Shown piece by piece: positions 23,230 to 30,480 of a DNA stretch of 30,480 nt. A model generated the notes under the pieces. It worked only from the letters and a program-made list of their open reading frames with translations. It searched no databases and was not told the origin of the DNA. The stretch is from an uncultured Paraprevotella sp. (lineage in GTDB: Bacteria; Bacteroidota; Bacteroidia; Bacteroidales; Bacteroidaceae), in assembly GCA_910584955.1 (NCBI GenBank), contig CAJUDC010000011.1:1-30480 (forward strand), read 5' to 3'. The number at the start of each line of letters is the position of its first letter. Position 1 is the first letter of the stretch. Position numbers and translations under genes: made by a program.

Positions 23230-25506
23230 ATGAAAAACAAATTCCTTATCATGAACGTGGCGCTTGGAGGACTGATGGCCCTCTTTGCGTCCGCGTCGTG
23301 TGTTTCACAGAAAGAGAATCTTGCAGAGGGGCAGAACTACCTGCGCTATGTAGACCCTTACATCGGGTCGGGCGAACACGGACATGTATTCGTCGGGGCC
23401 AACGTGCCGCTGGGAATGGTGCAGGCAGGCCCGCAAAACATTCATAAAGGCTGGGACTGGTGTTCGGGCTATCATTATTCGGACAGTGTGCTGATTGGTT
23501 TCAGCCATACGCATCTCAGCGGTACGGGATGTGCCGATTTGGGCGACGTGCTGCTGATGCCTTTTGTGGGCGACGTCCGTACGGCCCGTGGAGAACAGGA
23601 TAACATCGACGGATCTTGCTCCACCTATTATTCGCATAAGAACGAGGAAGTGTCTCCCGGCTATTATTCGTTGCTGATGGATAACGGTGTGCGTGCCGAG
23701 CTTTCGGCCACCGACCGGGTGGCCATTCATCGCTATGCTTATCCCGAAGGGACGCCACGCTTGCTGGTGAACCTGAAAGAAGGCAACGGAGACCGTGCCT
23801 ACGAAACCCGGCTGAACAAGGTGGACGAATATACGGTAGAAGGGTGGCGCTTTTCCAGGGGGTGGAGCCCGCAGCACAAGGTGTTCTTTGTACTGCGATC
23901 GGAACAGCCGATAGAACGGATGGACGTGTTCGACGATGACAATCCCGCCGGACAAGACAGTCTGACGGGCGCAGCGGTGAAGGGAGTACTGACCTTCAAG
24001 GGCCAGCCGCAGCATGTGCAACTCAAGGTTGCGCTATCGTCGGTAAGTTGCGCCAATGCTATGGCCAACTTGGAGGCCGAGCAACCCGGATGGGACTTCG
24101 AGCAGGTGCGCAAGGATGCCGCCGAGCGATGGAACCGGATGCTGTCCTGCATCCGTGTGGAAGATTCCGACGAACAGGCGAAGACGATTTTCTACACCAG
24201 TCTGTATCATATGTTTATCGCTCCTACGCTCTATGCCGACGTAAATGGAGAATATCGCGGGCACGACGACAAGATATATCGGGCGGAAGGCTGGACCAAC
24301 TATTCCACTTTTTCGTTATGGGATACGTATCGTACCTATCATCCCTTGCTGACCCTCATTCAGCCGCAGCTGGTACCCGATATGATCAACTCCATGTTGA
24401 GTATTTACGACCAGCAGGGCAAGTTGCCCATCTGGCCGTTGGTTGGGGGCGAAACCAACCAGATGCCGGGGTATAGTGCCCTGCCGGTGATTGCCGACGC
24501 CTACCTGAAAGGCATTCGTGGTTTCGACCCGGAACGGGCTTTGAAATGTATGGTGGCCTCGGCCACCTGCGAAAACCAGCGAGGGGTACCTTACATCATG
24601 GAGAAAGGATGGATTCCGTGCGACAAAATGCCCGAAGCCACGTCGATAGCGATGGAATATGCTGTGGGCGACTGGGGGCTGGCGATGATGGCGAAGGCCA
24701 TGGGAAAGCAAGAGGTTTACAACACCTTCATGAAACGCGGACATTATTATGAGCATTATTTTGATAAGGACATTAACTTTATCCGTCCCAAAATGGAAGA
24801 CGGCAGTTGGCGGACACCTTACAATCCTTTCCTGGCGGTCTTCGGTTGGGGCGATTTTTGTGAAGGCAACGGTTGGCACTATACGTTTTTTGTTCCCCAA
24901 TATCCCGAGGGGTTGGTAGCCCTGATGGGAGGAGACGAACCGTTTGTGGGTAAGTTGGACTCGCTTTTTCTGGCTGAGGGGGATATGGGCGAACAGGCGC
25001 CTCCCGACATCAGCGGCCTGATGGGTATGTACGCTCACGGGAACGAACCCAGTCACCATGTGGCCTACCTCTATGCTTATGCCGGGCAGCAATGGAAGAC
25101 GGCGGAGCGGATCAGCTACATCCAGCATCACTTTTATACCGACCGTCCCGACGGCATCATCGGTAATGAGGATTGCGGACAGATGTCGGCCTGGCATGTA
25201 CTTTCCGCATTGGGCTTCTATCAGGTCAACCCGTCTAACGGTGTGTTTGTTTTTGGTTGCCCGCGCTTTCAGAAGGCTACGGTCAGTCTGCCGGAAGGGA
25301 AAACATTCGAGGTAGTGGCACCTGCCGTGAGCCGGGAGAACAAATACATCCGGTCGGTACGGCTCAACGGGAAACCCTATACGAGAAGTTATGTCACTTA
25401 CGAGGATATTATGAAAGGGGGAACACTGGAGTTTGAGATGGGGAGTGAACCGAACAAGGCGTTTGGAGCAGACCCGGCAGACCGTCCCCGGTCGATAACG
25501 GAATAG
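23230..25506 (+). CDS. GH92 alpha-mannosidase
   Basis: A 758-residue exported protein, probably a lipoprotein (Cys24 in FASASC; the lipobox is weak). The GH92 pattern is clear: YVDPYIGSGEHGHVFVGANVPLGMVQ (40-65), SHTHLSGTGCADLGDVLLMP (94-113), PIWPLVGGETNQMPGYSALP, MEYAVGDWGLAMMAKAMG, HGNEPSHHVAYLYAY (E606, the likely acid) and NEDCGQMSAWHVLSALGFYQVNP (from 646). GH92 enzymes are calcium-dependent inverting exo-mannosidases, mostly alpha-1,2 or alpha-1,3; the linkage is not readable here. Together with GH125 it would strip both alpha-1,2/1,3- and alpha-1,6-mannose. The next gene starts 10 bp after the stop. Confidence 0.94.
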   Translation: MKNKFLIMNVALGGLMALFASASCVSQKENLAEGQNYLRYVDPYIGSGEHGHVFVGANVPLGMVQAGPQNIHKGWDWCSGYHYSDSVLIGFSHTHLSGTGCADLGDVLLMPFVGDVRTARGEQDNIDGSCSTYYSHKNEEVSPGYYSLLMDNGVRAELSATDRVAIHRYAYPEGTPRLLVNLKEGNGDRAYETRLNKVDEYTVEGWRFSRGWSPQHKVFFVLRSEQPIERMDVFDDDNPAGQDSLTGAAVKGVLTFKGQPQHVQLKVALSSVSCANAMANLEAEQPGWDFEQVRKDAAERWNRMLSCIRVEDSDEQAKTIFYTSLYHMFIAPTLYADVNGEYRGHDDKIYRAEGWTNYSTFSLWDTYRTYHPLLTLIQPQLVPDMINSMLSIYDQQGKLPIWPLVGGETNQMPGYSALPVIADAYLKGIRGFDPERALKCMVASATCENQRGVPYIMEKGWIPCDKMPEATSIAMEYAVGDWGLAMMAKAMGKQEVYNTFMKRGHYYEHYFDKDINFIRPKMEDGSWRTPYNPFLAVFGWGDFCEGNGWHYTFFVPQYPEGLVALMGGDEPFVGKLDSLFLAEGDMGEQAPPDISGLMGMYAHGNEPSHHVAYLYAYAGQQWKTAERISYIQHHFYTDRPDGIIGNEDCGQMSAWHVLSALGFYQVNPSNGVFVFGCPRFQKATVSLPEGKTFEVVAPAVSRENKYIRSVRLNGKPYTRSYVTYEDIMKGGTLEFEMGSEPNKAFGADPADRPRSITE

Positions 25507-25516
25507 TACGCGCATC

Positions 25517-28500
25517 ATGAAGAAAAAACGGAACACTGCACTTGCGGGTGCCGGTATGGGGATGTTGCTGCTTCTGGCGGCGTGTTCCGATGGACGGACG
25601 GCTCTGGACCATACATACTTGCGCTCCGACTATTATACCCGTGGTATCGGTGTATATCCGGGGTGTCCGAAAGAAGACTTCTCGCCCGAGTTACTGCCCG
25701 ATCGCAGCACCTATCGTAATCTTGCTTACTTACGTGCCACGTATCAGTCGTCATCCTATGATTATAACCTGACTTCCCAACTGGTGACGGATGGCATTGT
25801 GGCGGACTGCGAACCACAATATTTGGATTTGCTGACTGCCGGGGGTAGCGTGCCGAAGCGAGAGAGGGAATGGATGATTGACGGAGGTCCTTATTCTCGC
25901 AATACGGTATGCGGAGAAGATGCCTTTTTCCAATTCTGTTTGCATAACTATGCCGAAACGGTTTGTCGGGCCGTAGTAACCGGTACGCTTGTCTATGACG
26001 AACAAGCCGCCAAGGACGGGTATGAGATGATGTGGGAGGCGTCGAACGACGGAAAGACATGGGAGGTACTGACCATAAATAAAGGAACCGGATTGCCGGG
26101 ACAAGCCCGTTCCGGGCGGGTTGAAGTAAGCGACCCGAACAAACAGACCGGAACGGTTTCGATGCCGGTGCGCCGGCTGGAAGAAACATTCGTCTTTTCG
26201 AACGTGCAGGCTTATAACATGTATCGTATTCGCCTGAAGATGCGGGGAGCTTATGAATGGACTTTCCACGAAATAGCGTTCTCAGGAGACAAAGGGACGG
26301 TAGACATGAAGCCGTCCAGGTTTTTCACAAGCGCTTGGATGAGTGCTACCGCCGGTACGGAATGGGTGAGCGTGGACTTGGGGTCTTGTTCGGAATTTGA
26401 TAAAGTCATATTGCATTGGGTGAATAAAGCGGTTGAAGGAAAAATACAGACATCAGACGATGCCGTGACGTGGGTAGACGTGGCTCCATTGCCCGGTGGT
26501 GACGGTCTGACGGATGAAATACCGGCGAAAGGGCGTGCCCGTTATGTGCGGGTGCGGATGGATAAATCGCAAGAACAAAAACGTTATATACTGAGTGAGA
26601 TAGAAGTGATGGGGCGGGGCGGCCTGCTTCCTCATCCTGTCGAATGCCCGGAACCGGAAGATGGAAAACTGATTCTTTCCGGTGGAAACTGGTTGCTTCA
26701 AAGAGCTTCGGAAGTGAAGGAGGGCGGTGAAGTCCTTTCTTCGCCGGGCTTTCGTCCCGAAGGTTGGGTGCCGGCAACGGTGCCCGGTACGGTGCTGAGT
26801 ACGTATAAGAATATCGGGGCGATAGCCGATCCCAACTATGCCGACAATCAGTTGACGGTGTCCGAATCGTTCTTCAATGCCGACTTTTGGTATTGGAACG
26901 AGTTTCAGGTTCCGTCTTCCTTTTTGCGCGACCGCGTATTCTTAAATTTCGATGGCATCAATTGGAAAGCCAATATTTATCTGAACGGGCAATGGGCGGG
27001 CCGTCTGGAAGGAGCCTTTATGCGCGGTAGGTTTGACGTGACGAATCTGGTGAAAAAGGGCCGGAATGTGTTGGCCGTAGAAATCATAAGGAACGAACAT
27101 GTGGGGGCAGTCAAAGAAAAGAATAAGCAGAGCACGGATTTCAACGGAGGGATTCTCGGTGCAGACAATCCTACATTTCATGCTTGTATCGGTTGGGATT
27201 GGATACCCACGATACGCGGGCGCAACATCGGTATCTGGAACGATGTGACATTAACATCTACAGGGCATGTTACGGTTTCAGACCCGTATGTGCGGACACA
27301 GTTGGCACTGCCTGACACCACGCAGGCACGCTTGACGGCAGAAGTGGTGGTGAAGAACCATGACGAGGCTACAGTCTGTGGTGTGCTTTCGGGTAAGGTG
27401 GGCGATGTATGTTTTGAGCAGCCTGTCTGTTTGCAGCCCGGTGAAGAACGGACCGTTGTGTTCGATGCCGACGACTTTCCCCAGTTAAACATGAAACAGG
27501 TACACTTGTGGTGGCCCAACGGCTACGGAAATCCGTATCTGTACGATGCCGGTTTCACGTTTAAAGCGAACGGGGAAGTTTCCGATACCAAGGCGTTTAA
27601 AGTAGGCATCCGCCAGATGACGTATAATGAAGATGGTGGTGTGTTGAATCTTTATATCAACGGTCGGCGTTTTATAGGCCGTGGCGGCAATTGGGGATTC
27701 AGCGAATCCAACTTGAACTATCGGCGACGCGAATACGAAACGGCTGTGGCCTATCATGCGGATATGAATTTCACGATGTTGCGAAATTGGGTGGGTATGG
27801 TTGGAGACGAGGAACTGTATGACGCCTGCGATAGGCGGGGAATAATGATTTGGCAGGACTTCTGGTTGGCTAATCCCGCCGACGGTCCCGACCCCTACAA
27901 CTCCGAGATGTTTATAGCCAATGCGGAGGATTATGTGAAACGCATTCGGAGCCATGCCTCTATCGGTCTGTATTGCGGACGGAACGAAGGGTTCCCGCCC
28001 GAACGGATTGATAAGGCGCTACGTAAAATTGTGCATGAAGAACATCCGGGTATACATTATATCTCCAGTTCGGCGGACAACGTGGTAAGCGGACACGGTC
28101 CTTATCGGATGCTTCCGGCCAAGACTTATTTCACACTTGAAACGGGTAACGATAAATTCCACAGCGAGCGAGGAATGCCTAATGTTCTGACCTACGAGAG
28201 CTTTCAACGTACTTATTCGCCTAAGGGAATTTGGCCGCAGTCGCACCAATGGGGAATGCACGATTATACCCTGGAAGGAGCACAAGGGGCAACCTCTTTT
28301 AATGAAATTATTGCACAGGGGTATGGACAGCCGCAAAATGCAAGCGAGTTCGCGGCGTGGGCGCAGTGGGTGAATTATGACGGACATCGTAGTCTGTTCG
28401 AATCACGTAGCAGCAACCGCATGGGGCTGTTGATGTGGATGAGTCATCCATGCTGGCCTTCGATGGTATGGCAGACTTACGACTATTACTTTGAGCCGAC

Positions 28501-29137
28501 TGCGGCTTATTTTGCCATTAAGAAGGCGTGCGAACCGTTGCATATCCAATGGAATCCGAATACCGACGAGGTGGAGGTGGTGAATTATCATGCCGGTGAT
28601 CATTCCGGTTTGAGGGTTTATGCACAGATACTTAATATGGACGCTACGGTAGCTTGGGAAGAAAGGATGCAGGTGGATAGTCGTGAAGATACGACGATAA
28701 AGTGCATCAAGCTACAGTTTCCTGAGGGACTTACCAAAGTTCATTTCATCAAGTTGCTGCTTAAAGAGGGTGAGAAAACGGTTTCTGAGAACTTCTATCA
28801 TCGCAGTCAAGAAGAGAATAATTATCAATCGTTGAAGCAGCTGCCGAATGTTCCTTTACATGTACGGGTAACGTACGAACAGTCCGATAAGGGCGAATGG
28901 ACGGCAGAGGTGACGGTTGAGAATCGTACTCCCACACCGGCATTGATGGTGCGGCTGAATATCGTGGGCGATAAGGACGGCGAACAGTTTCTTCCTATAT
29001 TTTATTCCGACAACTATTTCGCTTTATTACCGGGGGAGTCGAAAAAGGTTCGTGTTCGTTGGAAAGATGAGGATACACGTGGGAATGCTCCTGTGCTTAA
29101 AGTGTCAGGCTATAATGCCTCAATGGCAGAAGAGTGA
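25517..29137 (+). CDS. Large GH2-family glycosidase with discoidin-like domains (possible beta-mannosidase)
   Basis: A 1206-residue lipoprotein: Cys23 in LLLAACSDG. Residues about 50-370 form two F5/8C (discoidin)-like modules, the second at about 255-370 (SVDLGSCSEFDKVILHW ... RYILSEIEVMG). The GH2 part follows: sugar-binding jelly roll (about 395-560, WYWNEFQVP, VFLNFDGINWKANIYLNG), Ig-like domain (575-690) and TIM barrel (about 700-1000). N823-E824 in CGRNEG is the acid/base pair, and E884 in FHSERGMPN the likely nucleophile. Beta-rich domains follow to the end. The layout resembles the endo-beta-mannosidase/exo-beta-glucosaminidase branch of GH2. With GH92 and GH125 upstream, cleavage of the N-glycan core Man-beta-1,4-GlcNAc is plausible but unproven. 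AT content is slightly higher than in neighbours. Confidence 0.85.
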   Translation: MKKKRNTALAGAGMGMLLLLAACSDGRTALDHTYLRSDYYTRGIGVYPGCPKEDFSPELLPDRSTYRNLAYLRATYQSSSYDYNLTSQLVTDGIVADCEPQYLDLLTAGGSVPKREREWMIDGGPYSRNTVCGEDAFFQFCLHNYAETVCRAVVTGTLVYDEQAAKDGYEMMWEASNDGKTWEVLTINKGTGLPGQARSGRVEVSDPNKQTGTVSMPVRRLEETFVFSNVQAYNMYRIRLKMRGAYEWTFHEIAFSGDKGTVDMKPSRFFTSAWMSATAGTEWVSVDLGSCSEFDKVILHWVNKAVEGKIQTSDDAVTWVDVAPLPGGDGLTDEIPAKGRARYVRVRMDKSQEQKRYILSEIEVMGRGGLLPHPVECPEPEDGKLILSGGNWLLQRASEVKEGGEVLSSPGFRPEGWVPATVPGTVLSTYKNIGAIADPNYADNQLTVSESFFNADFWYWNEFQVPSSFLRDRVFLNFDGINWKANIYLNGQWAGRLEGAFMRGRFDVTNLVKKGRNVLAVEIIRNEHVGAVKEKNKQSTDFNGGILGADNPTFHACIGWDWIPTIRGRNIGIWNDVTLTSTGHVTVSDPYVRTQLALPDTTQARLTAEVVVKNHDEATVCGVLSGKVGDVCFEQPVCLQPGEERTVVFDADDFPQLNMKQVHLWWPNGYGNPYLYDAGFTFKANGEVSDTKAFKVGIRQMTYNEDGGVLNLYINGRRFIGRGGNWGFSESNLNYRRREYETAVAYHADMNFTMLRNWVGMVGDEELYDACDRRGIMIWQDFWLANPADGPDPYNSEMFIANAEDYVKRIRSHASIGLYCGRNEGFPPERIDKALRKIVHEEHPGIHYISSSADNVVSGHGPYRMLPAKTYFTLETGNDKFHSERGMPNVLTYESFQRTYSPKGIWPQSHQWGMHDYTLEGAQGATSFNEIIAQGYGQPQNASEFAAWAQWVNYDGHRSLFESRSSNRMGLLMWMSHPCWPSMVWQTYDYYFEPTAAYFAIKKACEPLHIQWNPNTDEVEVVNYHAGDHSGLRVYAQILNMDATVAWEERMQVDSREDTTIKCIKLQFPEGLTKVHFIKLLLKEGEKTVSENFYHRSQEENNYQSLKQLPNVPLHVRVTYEQSDKGEWTAEVTVENRTPTPALMVRLNIVGDKDGEQFLPIFYSDNYFALLPGESKKVRVRWKDEDTRGNAPVLKVSGYNASMAEE

Positions 29138-29205
29138 TGCAAAGTATGTAGGTTATACAGATTTCTATTGATGATTCATTTTCAGAAAAATGGTAACACG
29201 ATTCA

Positions 29206-29249
29206 GGTTAGTGGGGAATGTCTTCTCTTGTCCCTGATGAAACCTTTTT
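29206..29249 (+). terminator. Possible intrinsic terminator after the GH operon
   Basis: An imperfect hairpin pairs GGTT (29206-29209) with AACC (29241-29244) and GGGGA (29213-29217) with TCCC (29231-29234), then TTTTT (29245-29249). Internal loops make it weaker than the other terminators here. Confidence 0.4.
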
Positions 29250-29314
29250 AAGATGTTTAGCATCAAATCTGTGGAAAATAGAGGGGGCTTGTTTTCCTCT
29301 TGAAAGGAATTTTG

Positions 29315-29322
29315 TATATTTG
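29315..29322 (+). promoter_or_regulatory. -7 promoter box for hpt-adk
   Basis: TATATTTG matches TAnnTTTG and is 25 bp before the ATG at 29348. A -33 TTTG at standard spacing is not evident. The box rules out an upstream in-frame start at 29300. Confidence 0.6.
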
Positions 29323-29347
29323 CACTAATTTTATTAAAAACGGTGGT

Positions 29348-29887
29348 ATGAAAACAATTCGGATTAAAGACAAAACCTTTGCCGTGTCGATACCGGAAGA
29401 GGAGATCCTGAAACAAGTGAAACGTGTGGCGGAAGAGATAAACCGCGATCTGGCCGGTCGTAATCCTCTGTTTCTGGCCGTACTGAACGGCTCGTTTATC
29501 TTTGCAGCCGATTTGTTGCGCGAGGTGACGGTGCCGTGTGAGATCTCTTTTGTGAAACTGGCTTCTTACGAAGGCGTTTCGTCTACCGGGGCCATTAAGG
29601 AGGTTATCGGACTGGCGGCAGACATTACGGGCCGGGCCGTAGTGATCGTAGAGGATATTGTGGATTCCGGGCTTACAATGGTGCACATGCTGGACACGCT
29701 GGCCAAGCATAATCCGGCGTCTATCGACGTATGTTCGTTGCTGGTGAAGCCCGGCAATCTGAAAGTCAGTCTCGACATTAAGTATAAATGTCTGGAGATT
29801 CCCAACGACTTTATTGTAGGTTACGGTCTGGATTATGACGGATGGGGCCGGAACACACGTGACATTTACACCGTAGTGGAGGAATAA
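29348..29887 (+). CDS. hpt: Hypoxanthine phosphoribosyltransferase
   Basis: A 179-residue cytoplasmic purine-salvage enzyme that joins hypoxanthine (often also guanine) to PRPP to form IMP (GMP). The PRPP-binding motif VVIVEDIVDSGLT lies at 98-110, with the acidic pair E102-D103. LAVLNGSFIFAADL (43-56) and the flexible loop FVKLASYEGVSSTG (68-81) are typical, as is the C-terminal PNDFIVGYGLDYDGWGRN. The start at 29348 gives the normal length; upstream starts overlap the promoter. It is 24 bp before adk, the usual Bacteroidetes neighbour, so the pair is probably co-transcribed. Confidence 0.95.
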   Translation: MKTIRIKDKTFAVSIPEEEILKQVKRVAEEINRDLAGRNPLFLAVLNGSFIFAADLLREVTVPCEISFVKLASYEGVSSTGAIKEVIGLAADITGRAVVIVEDIVDSGLTMVHMLDTLAKHNPASIDVCSLLVKPGNLKVSLDIKYKCLEIPNDFIVGYGLDYDGWGRNTRDIYTVVEE

Positions 29888-29911
29888 AAGATTTTGTAAT
29901 AATATAAAGGT

Positions 29912-30480
29912 ATGAAGAATATTGTAATTTTCGGGGCGCCGGGCTCCGGGAAAGGCACCCAAAGCGACAAGATTGTAGCCAAGTACGGCTTTAAGCATAT
30001 TTCTACCGGTGATGTGTTGCGTGGAGAAATCAAGAACGATACGGAACTGGGACGTACGGCCAAAACGTATATCGACAACGGACAACTTATTCCCGATTCG
30101 TTGATGATTGATATCCTAGCCGGTGTTTACGACAGTTTCGGTGTAGTGGAAGGAGTTATCTTCGACGGATTTCCCCGTACGATACCGCAGGCTGAGGCAT
30201 TGAAGAAGATGCTGGCCGAAAGGGGCAGCGAAGTAAGTGTGATGCTTGACTTGGAAGTGCCGGAGGAGGAACTGACGGACCGCTTGGTAAAGCGCGGACT
30301 GGTTTCCGGTCGTGCGGACGATAACGAAGAGACGATCAAGAAGCGTCTGGCTGTGTATCACAATCAGACGGCTCCGCTGATCGACTGGTACAAAAAGGAC
30401 GGTACGTATACGCACATTCAGGGATTGGGCGAGCTAGAGACGATTTTTGCAGACATCTGTACGGCGATCGATAGCATTTG
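29912..30480 (+). CDS. adk: Adenylate kinase, 3' end cut off
   Basis: The frame is open from ATG 29912 to the window edge, giving 189 complete codons and only the last few residues missing. It catalyses ATP + AMP = 2 ADP. The P-loop GAPGSGKGT spans residues 8-16, followed by HISTGDVLRGEI (AMP site) and GVIFDGFPRTIPQAEAL. The LID region is short (VSGRADDNEETIKKRL) and has no zinc-binding Cys, so this is the short-type kinase normal for Bacteroidetes. It follows hpt at 24 bp and shares its promoter. Confidence 0.96.
   Translation, partial: MKNIVIFGAPGSGKGTQSDKIVAKYGFKHISTGDVLRGEIKNDTELGRTAKTYIDNGQLIPDSLMIDILAGVYDSFGVVEGVIFDGFPRTIPQAEALKKMLAERGSEVSVMLDLEVPEEELTDRLVKRGLVSGRADDNEETIKKRLAVYHNQTAPLIDWYKKDGTYTHIQGLGELETIFADICTAIDSI

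Noticed and set aside
29300..29347. Upstream start for hpt
   Set aside because: It lies before the TATATTTG box and adds residues absent from the family; ATG 29348 gives the normal length.

Overview
The window looks like a chromosomal segment of a Bacteroidales bacterium (Bacteroidaceae-like), relatively GC-rich for that group. Evidence: TAnnTTTG -7 promoter boxes in front of several genes, few Shine-Dalgarno sequences, lipoproteins with an acidic tract after the lipidated Cys, and families largely confined to Bacteroidetes (DUF4488, DUF3256, DUF4831, DUF5689, choice-of-anchor J/DUF5017-like, Bacteroidetes-type TonB receptor, GH92/GH125). Genus and species cannot be fixed from the sequence alone. 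No rRNA, tRNA, transposase, phage gene or CRISPR array was seen.

Layout. (1) 1-682: a cut-off and a complete copy of a small secreted DUF4488-like protein, closed by a strong terminator. (2) 824-3526: a nucleotidyltransferase-fold protein, a radical SAM 'DNA modification/repair' protein and its partner DUF4130 protein. (3) 3778-9353: two secreted endonuclease I-family proteins, translationally coupled to each other and to truA, then an EamA transporter. (4) 9391-11297: a DUF3256 protein, then on the minus strand a surface-lipoprotein NUC1-type nuclease and ribosomal protein L31 type B. (5) 11554-17340: a minus-strand operon of TonB-dependent receptor, DUF5689 lipoprotein and choice-of-anchor J lipoprotein, divergent from a secreted endonuclease/exonuclease/phosphatase-family protein. 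(6) 17453-18445: class II fructose-bisphosphate aldolase, then a terminator and a four-copy palindrome array with exact 22-bp spacing. (7) 18703-21311, minus strand: the NAD(P)HX repair enzyme Nnr overlapping a DUF4831 protein. (8) 21698-29137: a mannose-directed glycosidase operon, GH125, GH92 and a large GH2 protein. (9) 29348-30480: hpt and the start of adk.

How the genes may work together. Four predicted exported nucleases or phosphodiesterases lie within 14 kb around a TonB-dependent outer-membrane receptor and two lipoproteins, and one nuclease carries the same accessory domain as one of the lipoproteins. This suggests an extracellular nucleic-acid (phosphate/nucleoside) scavenging locus; that is an inference, and it is the main candidate for an undescribed system here. 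The GH125-GH92-GH2 block has no SusC/SusD pair and looks like a periplasmic/outer-membrane set for trimming mannose-rich N-glycans. Both accessory blocks sit between housekeeping genes (rpmE2 | fba and nnr | hpt-adk).
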